64,000 bases of DNA, taken from positions 1,116,001-1,180,000 of the forward strand of contig JALECJ010000256.1 of the NCBI GenBank assembly GCA_023515745.1, given 5' to 3'. Below the pieces are notes generated by a model that made no database searches, had not been told where the DNA came from, and worked only from the letters and a program-made list of their open reading frames with translations. Position numbers and translations under genes: made by a program. This document shows, in pieces, positions 12,579-24,437 of this stretch. Position 1 is the stretch's first letter; every line of letters begins with the position of its first letter. The stretch is from Amoeboaphelidium protococcarum (lineage: Eukaryota; Aphelidiomycota; Aphelidea).

Positions 12579-12948
12579 TGTCAAGTAATTGCAGTTGTTT
12601 AATCAATTTTATCCGCACACGACCAGGAAGAGATTACAAAGACAACGATGAACCGCGTCGAGGAGAAAGGAACGGCTTTGACTGAGATTGAGACCGAGTG
12701 TAAGCCACAAACTACTTTGGAATTCAAGTATCTTTCCACTAGCAGAACTAATTGTTTTACTTAATTAAGCAGCAGATTCACGTCGCAATTTGTGTCTGAT
12801 CATTAATAAGGACTATATGTTTCATAAAAAACGATTGAGATGATGATGATACCTTCAAGAAGGCACATTAAAACCAGGTGAAAGATGAATGACAATAGAA
12901 TGAATGAAATAAGAGAAATCAAGCACTGAAACGGCAAAAATAAAGAAA
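12579..12948. other. Intergenic between paladin and VPS37
   Basis: 370 nt. It should hold the paladin promoter (minus strand) and the VPS37 3' end. A plus-strand ATG at 12649 opens a short TGA-free frame, but it has low complexity and no recognisable content. I see no convincing gene. Confidence 0.4.
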
Positions 12949-13458
12949 TCATTTCTAAAACATCTTCAACTTCATGCACGCAATGTGGAACGCTTTCCGT
13001 TTCACCCGGTAAGATTCGATCAGATCGTTCATTGTCGCGGAGTCAGTCTCGTCTCCATTGATCATTGCGCGGTGGATTTGCTCACATTCCGCGTCCAGCT
13101 GGGCAATGTAATTCCTCAGCTCATTTACAATTGTCTGTTTCACGTTCCCGGCTGGCTTTCCTTGAGCCGAGGATCGATTGTACAATTGCTCATACTGTTC
13201 ATAAGCCTTCACCACTTCATCTTACAGCTTGCCCAGTTCTGACTATTTATGTACAAGTTCCTACTTCAACTGCATAGTCTTGTTAGCAATGCTCATATTA
13301 GTGTCTAGTAGTTCTTTGACCACATTCTCTTGGCTTTCATCATCAACTTATTTAAACATCCATTCCTTGAACTCATCTTCATTATCCAAAAGTTATTACA
13401 GTCTAGTCTTACTCATTTACTCAATCTCTTGCTCACACGATAACTTGTTCGCTGTCAT
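12949..13458 (-). CDS. VPS37-like ESCRT-I subunit (Mod(r) domain)
   Basis: 169 residues. The pattern is the Mod(r)/VPS37 helical hairpin: a short helix LLDNEDEFKEWMFKQ, a ...ENVVKELLDTNMSIANKTM helix, then a long amphipathic coiled coil (LKQELVHKQSELGKLQDEVV) and a C-terminal helical segment with NELRNYIAQLDAECEQ and ESYRVKRKAFHIACMKLKMF. VPS37 joins VPS23 and VPS28 in ESCRT-I for multivesicular-body sorting. Length agrees with compact VPS37 proteins. Alternatives are other short coiled-coil proteins, but order and spacing favour VPS37. Confidence 0.75.
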
Positions 13459-13639
13459 TCTATAATCTGATATTGAATTTCAAAAAATAATAAATACTAT
13501 TTAGAGATTGATTAATGGCTGTAGCACTTTTTTTAACATTGACTGATGAGAGGTAAAAAGAAAAAAGCCTCAAAACAGATGAACAAGGTGCAAAAGAGAC
13601 GTTTATATATTGATACACAAGCAGTAACACATTTAATAC

Positions 13640-13942
13640 TCATTAGGACGCGTCCTTGGGTTCATAAGCAAGCAGAAATTCATCAGACATTGCATCCTAC
13701 TTGACGCTATACATGGAGTAATAATACACACCAACACTGAATGCCACAATGGATGACGCCATGGCAATATTTCTTGTGAGCATTGAATTGAATTTCTGCG
13801 TCTAATGCAACGCCTGTCTACTGTGCATCAGCGCAGGATTTGGGATTACTTTATCAAGAACGGCAGCTTTTTTCTAAGGAGTATCTAAAGCATTCGGCAC
13901 CTACTTGTGCTACAACTAATTGGCAACCTGTTCCTTCGTCAT
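13640..13942 (-). CDS. COA3-like cytochrome c oxidase assembly factor
   Basis: 100 residues. One membrane segment lies in the second half (IAMASSIVAFSVGVYYYSMY, residues about 59-78), preceded by a basic stretch (QKFNSMLTRN) and followed by SVKQDAMSDEF. This is the pattern of COA3/CCDC56: a short inner-membrane protein with TRN, a glycine-containing helix ending YxY, and a D/E-rich tail starting V-x-Q-D. COA3 helps early assembly and translational regulation of COX1. The N-terminus is Gln-rich through TAG codons. The protein is small and the match is by pattern only. Confidence 0.7.
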
Positions 13943-14087
13943 TTCTTATTATGGCTCTTTAAGAGATTACTTTATAAAATCGACGACAAAAAGAAGAAGA
14001 ATTGATCAAATCTCATTCTTCTTTCCTATTTCTGTAATCATCTCACTGAAATAAAGAAAAGCTTAACAAAATTCAAATTACTGCAGT

Positions 14088-14729
14088 ATGGCTACGATAT
14101 TAGCACAGGTTTTTGGTAGTGAAAAGGACAAGTATAACTGCGCGTTCTATAACAAGATCGGTGCTTGTAGACACGGTGATACTTGTGCGAGGTAGCATAC
14201 TAAGCCTCAGTTCTCCAGTACTATTATCATCCATTCACTATTTAATAACCCTGCGAATGATCCTGAATGCAAACTAAATGCGGAAGAGTTACAAGAATTT
14301 TTTGATTAATTCTACTCTGATTTCTGGATAGAGATTTCATTAAAGTATGGAGGCTACAATTAATCTTTGAAAGATGATCGGCGAAATCCGGCTGATTATA
14401 GTGGTGTGGTGGATATGGTGGTGTGTGAGAACGTGGCAGAGCACCTAGTTGGCAATATATACATCCGCTTCAGTAGTGACTATGAGGCTGAGATGGCTGT
14501 TAATGATTTAAATAATCGATTCTACGCGGGACGTCCAATCTACGCTGAATTGAGTCCAGTTAGTGATTTCAGAGAGGCGCGTTGTCGGTAGCATGAAGAT
14601 GGTGTGTGTAATCGCGGTGGACTTTGTAATTTCATGCACATCAAGAAGCCATCTGCTGGCCTGGTTAATAAGCTTAGAGATGGCTAGAACAAGGAGAAGT
14701 TGAAAGTCCTCTCTAAGCGCTAACTGTGA
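14088..14729 (+). CDS. U2AF small subunit (U2AF35)
   Basis: 213 residues. The first CCCH zinc finger is [20 protein letters not shown] (residues 18-37). The RRM-like UHM domain follows, with [20 protein letters not shown] and the conserved [20 protein letters not shown]. The second CCCH finger is [19 protein letters not shown]. The protein recognises the 3' splice-site AG together with the large U2AF subunit. The RS tail of larger orthologues is absent; it ends at KVLSKRQL. Both fingers are intact. Its presence fits the introns seen elsewhere in the window. Confidence 0.95.
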
Positions 14730-14822
14730 ATCGATTGTAAATAGTACTAATATCGCGATCCAGTTACTAGAATACACAATTTATTACGATTTTTATTTCA
14801 TTTTTAGAAAATAGTACGAGGA

Positions 14823-16538
14823 TCAACTCAATAAATTACATTGGCGCATAATGATACAGGATGGCGTGCCCCATCTAATCTGACAACTCTGATCGTATGA
14901 AAAGTCTCCACCAGGACTAATACTACTACTATAAGACTCCACTTTATAGCCAAACTCACACAGAACGTCATGTAATACAGGATTTTATTAAGAATTGACA
15001 ACAACCACAACATCACGGCCGCTGTAAAATTGATTCCCACTGCATCTATTGACTTTCTCAGTGAGGATATAAATCAGATTCCTACTCAATCTCTTAGGAT
15101 CGAATCCAGGATGACATACGACGCTTCTAACCAGGAGCGGCTGACCTTCAATACCGATCTGACCATGTGCCAAGATAACACCAACGACACGACCGCAATA
15201 AATGGCAATAATGCACTAGGCATTACAAGCAAAGTCTTCAGATTTCAAAGATTTAAATACTTGAAACTATCGCAGAAAACACTTTACCGCTTGTACATTA
15301 TCCTGATTCAGCCATACGTATTCAACATTGTTCGATTACTGGCTAATAGTATCACCTTATAAAGATTAAATATCCAACAAGAGCTAAGGCATCAGTCCAC
15401 TAACAGAATCAATTAACAGTATAGACTCTTTTACAATAGTTTGAGCCCATTCAGGTGATCCTGGAGACACTTTAACGATATTCGCAACAGAGTGCTGTCT
15501 AGAGGAATGTGTTACACGTCGACCAGTGTCATTTTTCAATGCCTTGGACTTAACTAAAGGCTTTTATCGTTTACTCATTAAACTGAATCGCTTATAAAAC
15601 TAAACGAATCGACTTTCATCCACACCTTCAGGTATCAGACTAATCAACTCAACTGTATAATCCTTTGCACCCAATGGAAACAATTTGGTCACACCAGACT
15701 AAAGCTACTCTTCAGACTGAGGAAACTTTAGGTATTGTTCCATTTAATTGTCAATATTAAAAACCTTTGATGTGTTCTAACGATACTTCAACTTTGCTCT
15801 CAGCCTATTTATACGACAAAGTTTAGTCTACTACAGATTAGGATCATGGTATTAACTATTTCTGACATGGGCAGCTTCCAACTATCCCAAAAGACACGCC
15901 TGTTCATTATCTGACATCAAATGCCGCTTAACAACCTTCTACTCAAAGATGTCATTGTTAATTAACGTAAGAATCTCAGACTCAAGCTTAGCCCGCCTCC
16001 TCTTTACAACAGGTCCATTACTGTGATGATTATGATGTTGACTATTGGAGTCATTATCAGCCAGCCGTTTGCCATTCTGATTTAATTAACTAGCACCAGC
16101 TGTTGCAGAGCTGAGATTAAAATTAACAGGATAGTTAAGTAAACCGCTTTTGCCATTTAGACCGCCACTGTTACTACTATTATTAGTGACCGTGTACTAA
16201 TTCACAACGCCAGAACCATTCTTGATCCAATCTGAGTCACTATTCAACATATTACTCTTACTAAAATTCCACATCTACTGCATGAAAGCCATCATTTACT
16301 CGCTCATACAACCCATTTATTGACCGTGAGTCGTCGTCGCACTATCCTGCTTGGTCATATCCAAACTAGGAAGAGGAGGTGGAGGAGGTACTAAACCAGA
16401 TAAAGTGTCAAATGAGTTGGCAGAGGTGTCTACTACCCCTGCTGATAATGAGTGATGAGAATATTCAAGGGCACTATGGTGGTGATGATGAATAGGCGTC
16501 GGTGAGGTTGAGCTGCTACTTGAACTCGATTTTGTCAT
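14823..16538 (-). CDS. Putative GNAT-fold acetyltransferase-like protein with disordered N-terminus
   Basis: 571 residues from the ATG at 16536-16538; an upstream in-frame ATG at 16614-16616 would add 26. The N-terminal 200 residues are Ser/His/Asn/Gln/Pro-rich with a basic nuclear-localisation-like KRRRAK. The central part contains ELISLIPEGVDESRFVQFYK. The C-terminal 160 residues look GNAT-like: CIIAIYCGRVVGVILAHG, a strand LLVRSVVCHPGF leading into a helix (RLSRNLIYILTEKV), and FGYKVESY near the end. This resembles chromatin-linked GNAT proteins, but a key acetyl-CoA loop (Q/RxxGxG/A) is not obvious, so activity is uncertain. Confidence 0.45.
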
Positions 16539-16616
16539 TTTTTCAAACGGGCGGCTTTGAATAAAAATTGAGAGAAAAGACGACGGGACAGGTGAAAGGA
16601 GTGGAGAAACACACAC

Positions 16617-17234
16617 CCATACGTCGTCGTCGTCATTAAAAAAGCGATGAAGGCCGAGAGAGAAACGCGCGCGCTCACCGGCCAGAAATCGTCATCATCG
16701 GCTCAGTTCTCGCGCGTCTACCGGTAATCTTCAACTCGAGTTTTGGGTTGCATTAAATCTGCCATTTTATCACCTGCACAGTCATACAGATTGTACGATA
16801 TTGTCCACTAATGTCTTTTATTCTTTAGTTGTTCCTGAGTGTGTTCGTGTACAAAGTCAACGTAGTTTAAGCGTCATGGTGACTTCATAGTGACGGATGT
16901 TGGACTCTGTTTGATCATCATTTCTTAATATCACGCAGTTAGCTTTCTTTGAAGGGCCGTTTTATTGCAGATGTTTTTACCATAGCAAAATGAAACTTGA
17001 CCAGTATTATCTTACAGTAAACACAAGTCAATCAGATGGATTAACATAATCCGTGATCGATCACATCATGACAAGGGGCTAATGGCCGTAATATTACTCC
17101 TAGTTATGCTCGTTGTTGATGAAAAGTTTTCTTCTTCAATATATCACGCGACTTTTATTGCATATTACATATAGTCAATACAATAATAACAAGAGATATA
17201 TATCTCCAGTAAATTAAACCTATAAATATCCGTG
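16617..17234. other. Intergenic, bidirectional promoter region
   Basis: 618 nt between the divergent GNAT-like gene (minus) and the secreted-protein gene (plus). It holds the 15-mer GAAACGCGCGCGCTC at 16662-16676 (see separate entry) and T-rich stretches. No gene found. Confidence 0.5.
16662..16676. promoter_or_regulatory. Putative promoter element GAAACGCGCGCGCTC, copy 1
   Basis: Exact 15-nt match to positions 30306-30320. It lies 46 nt upstream of the first possible ATG of the GNAT-like gene, within a locally GC-rich patch. The CGCGCGCG core is palindromic. Function inferred only from recurrence in two divergent promoter regions. Confidence 0.45.
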
Positions 17235-18374
17235 ATGAAATTTTGCGTGTTATTTGCTGTGGTGTTGAGCGTATCTCTATCTGCTGATGCATTTAGTATT
17301 TTTCCTAGCAAGTTTAAAGAGCCTCAGGCTAGAAGCAAGTGGTATGTTGACGTACCTACGAGTAGCCTACTGAATGATAACATTGTATTTGATTCCAAGT
17401 GGATGAATGGCAAGGGAAGTGATGTGTTGGCATCTGAGCTGTGTGAGCTTCAGTTGCTCAAGTTTACTCCACGATTCATCGGTAAGAGATATGTTGTATT
17501 TAAGCATTTGCCTTGTCCATCGGAGTAGTCTGGATAGCTGACCATTTCTGCTGATGATATCTCCTCTATCCAGGGTGGCTATTATAAATTGCGTCTCAAA
17601 TTGGGTAAACGTACAGTTGGCGACTCTTCTCTCTTTGAGATTGTGGAATTGGGATCTACTGATTAGAAGATTAAAGTCCAATTGAATGACATTCGGTCTT
17701 TCCGAAGTGTTCAGTCACCTGTAAATGCTTATGAATATTTTGTGAGAGTCAATGGCCGTTCAAAGATTAGTGGAATTAACTCGCGCCTGGTTGATTTGGA
17801 CAGTGGTATGGAGCTGCCTCCAAGCTCATGTTAAATTATCAACCACGACGCGTCAGCTCAATCTAGTGTTTTTCGCTGCACAGCTGATGCTCCGGTAGAT
17901 CATAAAGTCTATGTCCAGGTGTATAAGCATAGATGGTTTGTCTCCCCTCAAGTCCTGTACAATTCGTAAATTCTACTGCCACCTTAATCTTCGACGGTGC
18001 AGGAAGCTGAGGAGACTTATGTCCATCCTGATCTCGCTGATATCCCTGATGAAGTTGGTGAGGAAGAGTTCTGGCGCAATGTGGATGCTAATCGTAAGAA
18101 TGCTTTCGGTGATGAAAAATTCGATTCCAATGTCGACTGGTCCTAGGATGGTTTGCCATTTGATCACTTTGATAGTCACGTCGATTGGTCTCAGGATGGG
18201 TTGCCAGCGATCTCAGAAAGCTATGATGGCTCTGCGACTACAATTGCACCAAAGCCGTCTTTTAAGCCTCACACTGATTTTATGAGGAAGTTTCGACCAT
18301 AATAACCCGGAAGTAATGAATTAAACGCGGTTCTCGGCAATGAATTTTGGCTTAAGGCTAATGATGAGAACTGA
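17235..18374 (+). CDS. Secreted Kre9/Knh1-like protein
   Basis: 379 residues. A signal peptide is visible (MKFCVLFAVVLSVSLSADA). Two beta-sandwich-like repeats follow, each ending in the pattern G-x-Y-x-L-x-L ... S-x-F-x-I (GGYYKLRLKLGKRTVGDSSL then FEIVE), as in the secreted proteins at 32.3-39.5 kb. The C-terminal part has a duplicated motif NVDWSQDGLPFDHF / HVDWSQDGLP and ends FWLKANDEN; the protein at 36960-38111 ends similarly (FWDQNEN). No membrane or GPI-type C-terminus is seen. Probably extracellular or cell-surface. Start is the ATG at 17235. Confidence 0.65.
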
Positions 18375-18595
18375 GTGAGGTGGAAGATCAGTGATGTTCT
18401 GTATGCGTTTGTGAGTTGGTGATTTACTCTCATTTGTCAGGCATCTTGTGGTGGAGGAGCGTTTAATAAAGAAATAACTATAGTTTTAGATAATAAAGTA
18501 CAATAATAATCACTCATTTTTTTATAGATGTCTTTGATCGATTAGAACTTATTCTTCTTATTAGTCATAACCGTCTGCTTAGTGAATTCTACGCG

Positions 18596-20359
18596 ATGCA
18601 TTTTGGCACTGATTTGAGATCGCAAGGCTAAATACCGGATTACTCTGAAGTTTAAGTTAATAACAGCAATAATGATAATAAGCGATTGATGCCGTATTAT
18701 TAAACCGTATTTCTACTTTGCCTGTCTGCTCTTCTCACTCTGGGCACGTTCTACGTCTATGATACACCGTCATCAGTTTCGCTGGCCATTGAATCTCATC
18801 TTTATCCCTTTGACAGTAATAGCAATTCTAATAAGAGTATTTCATCTAATAAATTATCTCAAGGCGGTAAGTTTGAATGGATTTTAAATCTATGGTATAG
18901 CTCTTACTCTCTGCCTAACGTCGTGCTCCCGCTGGTATTCGGAGCTTTAATAACGTCTAATAGTAATTCTTCGATTGTCGCCGCGTCAAAGAGTTTAAAG
19001 TATTTGGTCATATTGCCGATTACTATCTGCATTGGTCAGATGCTGTTCTCTATCGGAGTATTACGGCGAATATCGTTCCTATCTATTCTGGGAAGATTTA
19101 TTATTGGCTGCTGCGCCGAAAGTTTAGGTGTGTTACAGAGCTTTATTACATCATACGTTTGTGCAGCTAATGATTACTCTCACGCCTGGATTGGAATATC
19201 GCTGGCTTTAAATATTGCAGTCGGTAGATTTGGAAGTCTTTTTGATGATTTAATATCTCCAGTTATAGTGAACATGTTCAGTAGTAGTGACTTTCAGGTT
19301 GGATTGAGTTTAGCGTTGGTATACGTATTTTGGGTGGGACTCGCATTCTGCGCATTTAGTGCTCTTTGTGGTCTAATACTTGAGCATTAGCTCTCTACCC
19401 TCTTTACTTAGGAAATTGGATAGTAGGATTAAAGTGCACCTATTTAATTGGTAGAAAATCGAAATATGGGATGGAACGTTATAACTGCATCAATCAGCCG
19501 TTACTACATCACGTTGATATAACTACCTCTAGCAGTACATTTAACTGGATTCATGATTTTGTTGGCATATGGCCCGTTGATACCTTTCACCGCAATACAT
19601 GCACAATTGCTGAAGCACAAGTTTGAAATTAAAGATCTAGTTACTATCGGACGATTGATGAGTGTGGGTGATCTAAGTGGTGCCGTGCTTGGGCCACTTT
19701 GTGGATATCTCGTCGATAAATAGTGGAGAAAGCATTCATTGGGCAGTGTTATATTTACAAGACTGCGATTGATGGTTGCATGCACCACATCACTCACCTG
19801 TGCGCATTTACTATTTGCTCTGTCTCCATCAGGCCCCACGGCCGTATTATCATTCACAATCTTGACTCCGCTTCTGCTGCTCGCCATCTCATACTCTATC
19901 ATTCTAATCAGCTGGTCTTTCATTCCAATCTTGCTTAAATCGTAACCGTAGCTCTGGAGCTTTGCGTATGGATACGCTGTTAGTCTGCTTAATTTGACGT
20001 ACGTTGTGATGCCACTTGTCTCTGGTGCTATAGTTTCCTCTGATCCCTAATCTCCCACGTCTTACTCTAAAGTTGAGCTGTTTTTCGCTGTCGTGTCTTT
20101 CGCTGCTTTACTTGTGTGTGTCTATATGTATTTTGTTGACTTGAAATATCATGGGGGAGTTCTCTTTTTCGGAGATTATACGCCGGCTGATGCATTATAC
20201 AAGGAGCTCTCAGGTTCTGACATTCATTTAGATGAAGTTAACTCCTAAGTTGCTTTGGATCGAAGAATGAATAAAGATGGGATGATATCTCTTGATCATC
20301 ATAAGCGATAACACACGAAAAGGTATGATATTAATAGTGTTGACAACGTGTCGATTTGA
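18596..20359 (+). CDS. MFSD1-like major facilitator transporter
   Basis: 587 residues with about 12 membrane segments. The diagnostic part is FLSILGRFIIGCCAESLGVL ... SYVCAANDYSHAWIGISLAL NIAVGRFGSLFDDLISP, matching the GRF-x-G-x-x-xESL and (A/G)RxGS motifs of MFSD1. It is preceded by a first-helix region ending SLPNVVLPLVFGALITS. MFSD1 is a lysosomal dipeptide uniporter in animals. Helices 7-12 follow a Gln-rich cytosolic loop, and the C-terminus is charged. Start chosen at ATG 18596; the ATG at 18528 is in another frame and stops after 28 codons. Confidence 0.85.
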
Positions 20360-20630
20360 TACGGCGATCTAGTGACGAGGTTACCCCTTTTAACGGATGG
20401 ACATGTGAATTTTGATCTTGTTATCCTCTTTCCACTATTTCTATTATCCCTTCAATATAATACATTTTTTAATGATGATGATATCGATGATGATAAAGCA
20501 AGCGTTGTAGTTGATATTAATCCAAATACTAATAATATCTGTTGCTGGTGTAAATGATCATTAACCTGGATGTGGACGCGTTTGGCCATGCTTCCTGAAT
20601 GCTGCTAAAAGAGGATTTAATAAGTTATCC

Positions 20631-21335
20631 ATGAATAAGGATCTGCGCAAATGTAGTGAGGACCTAAGTTAAACAGTTTTCCGTATATAGAATCAAGAAT
20701 TAGAATTAAATGCTTTAGAGAAGCAAGTACTGATCAATCGATTGATACGCGAAGAATGCGCAATAGCCTCTTTGGAGCTAATCAAGTTGGAAGAGTATTA
20801 TCCCGTGATTTGCAGTGTGGACTCTTTTAGCCTTGCAATATAAAGCAATTCGCTAATGACTGATATTCTGGTACAAAAATGTATTGTGCTGGCTTAAGAG
20901 TTTGATTATAAATTGCTGATGGAAAAGCTATCTTAAATGCATGATATAAATGATATTGATCAGAGAAAGCGTGTTAATTATGTCGCCAGGATATTGCTCA
21001 ACCAGGGATACGATCCATTTCTACTGTTTGACACGTCTGGTGCAAAGTGCGAATCTCCTGACTGCGCGTACTTGTCACAGGTATTTTTCAGCACGATGAG
21101 CTAACGAAAATATCAAGCGCATTTCTGGTTGCAAGACTGCTTAGACTATCTTAATAAGGAAGATAATTTTACCATAATAAAGAGACCGATGGGCGAAATG
21201 TAAATCTACAGCTTATGCCGTCGATTTTCTGTGATGATGTCTGATTATGAAGATCTGCCACTGCTTAACCAGCCAAGGTCCCAAGTCAGAAATCACATAA
21301 GGAAAAAATTGGGCAGGCTCTTATACAACGGTTGA
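20631..21335 (+). CDS. Unknown protein, 234 residues
   Basis: A TGA-terminated ORF with TAA/TAG glutamines. The N-terminal third is a Leu/Glu-rich helix (NQELELNALEKQVLINRLIR). The rest is mixed alpha/beta: RKRVNYVARILLNQGYDPFL, a C-x4-C pair (CESPDC), and a basic C-terminus (RSQVRNHIRKKLGRLLYNG). The frame stays open upstream of the ATG, so the true start or an upstream exon may lie between 20520 and 20630. I do not recognise the family. Confidence 0.55.
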
Positions 21336-21364
21336 CTCAAAAGGTTTAAATTATATAGAAATAG

Positions 21365-21448
21365 ATGAAATTTATGATTATTTGCTTTCTTGTCCTTCTG
21401 TATTTCTGCATCTACTACGCATACATAGTGCGCGATTTACACTAGTGA
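21365..21448 (+). CDS. Possible 27-residue membrane micropeptide
   Basis: ATG-to-TGA ORF between two genes. It encodes one hydrophobic helix (FMIICFLVLLYFCIYYAYIV) with a charged tail (RDLHQ). Length and composition fit a single-pass micropeptide, but chance is a real alternative in a T-rich intergenic region. Confidence 0.2.
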
Positions 21449-21552
21449 AGGGGAATTTATAGTTTCTGATCAGATCAAATGAACAGAGCCGAATGTTTCA
21501 GTTACGGTAATTTAAAGTGACTGTTTCGTTTCACCTGAAACATTGTAAGAAA

Positions 21553-24219
21553 ATGCCCGTATCATCTCCTCCAGTTGACACCTTTTAGTTATTGTACAGT
21601 CAGTTTACATAAGGATGTGGGAGTAAATATTGCAAATGCTCTCTTTGTAAGAGTTGTATCGGTGGTCCTAGTGAAATATTGATAGGTAGTACTAATCTTA
21701 TTTTTAATTTTTTTGACATTAATGATTGCGTGAGTTCTCAATACTCTTTATCTAGTGTAGGCTTGGATTAATTGGAATTGAATGCTCTGGCACTTGAATA
21801 TTCTGTGCATACAAATGCCCATAAGACGTTGTGTCTATGTACTGATAATCAAGTCTAGTCTGATGATTAGAGTCAAGTCGTTGTAACTCGTCCTGTTAAA
21901 TCATCAGAGCATGATTCAGTCGTGGATACCTTTAGAACTAGTGTAATACTGGAGTAGAGTAGCTTCTAGTCTATTAAACACTTTATGCGATTATTTGATT
22001 GCTCTAATAATTTTGATGAAATAGTGGCTGCATGGCATAAAGTGATGGATTTAAAGTCAGGTACATAAGAGAATATCACTATGATTTAGGATTAGAAAGT
22101 TGGGTATAATTTTATTATCACAGAGGGTATCAAGTCTATATGTTAGAGGCTTTCGTAATTTATTGCGAGTGGCAAAATTGAGTTGAATAGATAGCTAACT
22201 CAATAAGCAGCAAGTGTCAATGAACAGTCTGCTGATTTATCGTAAGATTAGCTCAGTCCTAATGAGTTTTTCAAATGTATTTAGATTCTTCTCAGTTGTT
22301 CTCTGATATACTTGGAGGATTATTACAGCACTAATGGTGATGCTTTGATTTCTATATGTCAAGTAATTTCATCAATACGAGGTGGAGTCAAAATTTAGTT
22401 TGTTACCTATATGGTGCAAGGGTATATGAAAGTAAAAGATCTCCATCACCGATTTGTCACAGCTTTAGGACACCTCCTCTTGTTAAAGAAGGTATTTTGT
22501 TAATATTATAAGTTTCAAGTTGGGAATTAAGAAGATCTGAGTAAATGTTTAATGATATCTGCAGCGAGATGCTTGAGCATTTTGTACAATATCAGTGAGA
22601 ATATTGCCGCAAAATATCCTTTTACTGAATCTATTCATCACTTTGACGGATATCAGATGAATGACTTGATTCCGTTCTGGTATTTTTAGTGCACTACCAT
22701 GGTCAGTCATGACTTTATTTAATAATATAGTGCAGGAGGTTGTTATGATCTGGCTATCTAAAAGTATGCTGCTCTATTGAAAGATTCGCATATTAGTTCG
22801 CATAATGTTCAAGATGTTAATCGGCTCTATTTTCACAATTTAGACTTGCACTTGTCTGCAGATAACCAGAAGAGACTTTAAAATAATTTCAGCATCCTGA
22901 ATTATCCATTCTTGATTGATACGGAGATGAAGATAAAGTTGCTTCGATTAGAGTCATTATGCTTCATGAGCACTTAATTTGAAGACGCTTTCGTTAATCA
23001 AGGCTAGTCGAATGCATTAAACAAGATTTCTTTATCTCATGATTCCTCTCGCGCTATAGCTTTGCTAAAGAGTTCTGCTAATCCGTATCTAGTTCTCTGT
23101 GTGGATCGATTGAACCTGATTAATAGTACTCTTTAATAGCTCTAGTAGAAAAGAGCTGATCTCCATAAACCTTTGAAAGTTCAATTTATCAATGAAGAAG
23201 GACTTGATCAAGGTGGAGTATAGAAAGAGTTTTTTCAGCTTTGTATTGAGTATCTACTTGGTGTTGATTCCCGTTTATTCGCCGCTGATGAGGATTCTGA
23301 ATTGCTTTGGATGCAACGGAGCACCGTAGCTTTGGAAGATTTATACTGGCTTGTTGGCGTCTTGATCGGATTGGCTTTGTACAATAATGTGATGATAAAT
23401 TTACAGTTTCCTCTCATCATGTACAAATATTTGCTTAATGTCGACCATTAGCCAACCTTTGCGGATTATTTTTAACTGAAGCCGGTGACTGGAAGAAATT
23501 TGTTAAAGATACTGCAGTGGGATGAAGATTTGAATGGCTCATTGAAAGATATCTTATGCTTGAATTTCACTATTCAGCTCGATGATGGCGCCTCAGTTGA
23601 TCTTATCAGGGATGGTGGAAGCGTGGAAGTGGACGCTCAAAATAGGGAATTGTATGTCCAAAAGTTTGTTGAATATCATATGCACACCGCCGTAGTTGAT
23701 GCGATAAAGTCACTCCACTCTGGTTTCTGGCAAGTCATATCTGGTCCTTAATTTATTACACATTGGTAGAATGTGAATAATAGCGAATATCCGTATGTTG
23801 TTAAGATGCTACGGCCTGAGGAACTCTGCATAATTCTTTGTGGAACGTTAGATAATCAGTCATTGTAAATGTTCTCTTCTGAAATATTTGGCACTCTATA
23901 AAAAAATTGCGTGTTGGATGGTGGTTTTACAAAAGATTCTCCGCAGATTATAGCATTTTGGGATATAGTGTTAAATCAATTCAGTAATTATTAACGGAGA
24001 AAGCTGTATGAGTTTATCACTGCGAGTGATAGAGTTCCATTCGATAGATTTGAATCTATAGTCATCTCAATACAAAAGAATGGTACAACTTCCACTCGCT
24101 TACCTACATCTATGGCATGTTTTAACAGATTACTGCTGCCGTAGTATGACACTGTCGAGTAAATGCAACGATGCCTTAGTTTAGCGATTGAAGAGAGTAA
24201 AGGTTTTGGCTTAGTTTGA
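21553..24219 (+). CDS. UBE3A-type HECT E3 ubiquitin ligase
   Basis: 888 residues. The N-terminus has a cysteine-rich AZUL-like zinc finger (QGCGSKYCKCSLCKSC, residues about 20-35), the hallmark of UBE3A. The C-terminal 350 residues are a HECT domain: FINEEGLDQGGVQKEFFQL, LIGLALYNNVMINLQFP, and the catalytic segment PTSMACFNRLLLPQYDT with Cys856, 32 residues before the end. It closes with KGFGLV. UBE3A ligases transfer ubiquitin from an E2 through the catalytic cysteine. In QGGVQKEFF the second Q is a TAG, and more than 30 other TAA/TAG codons occur. The middle region is helical and diverged. Confidence 0.93.
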
Positions 24220-24437
24220 ACATGATGAATATGTAAGATTATGTATATCGATATCGCAGTTGTTATTCACGACAAGCAAGCCGGTAATTGACATCGTCGC
24301 GTACTTGGATGCATTAGTGACTAACTTTTGAATTTAAAACATGATCAGTTACAAAATAACATTGTATATTATCATCATCCTTTTTAAAAACTATAAAACA
24401 ACTAATTCATATAAAAGAGTTAACCCAAACATTTAGA

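Noticed and set aside
18528-18614. ATG at 18528 as start of the MFSD1-like gene
   Set aside because: That frame stops after 28 codons and does not join the transporter frame; ATG 18596 opens the correct frame directly.
20372-20557. Small ORF ending CCWCK
   Set aside because: Low complexity (Asn/Asp), begins with GTG, no conserved feature; not called.
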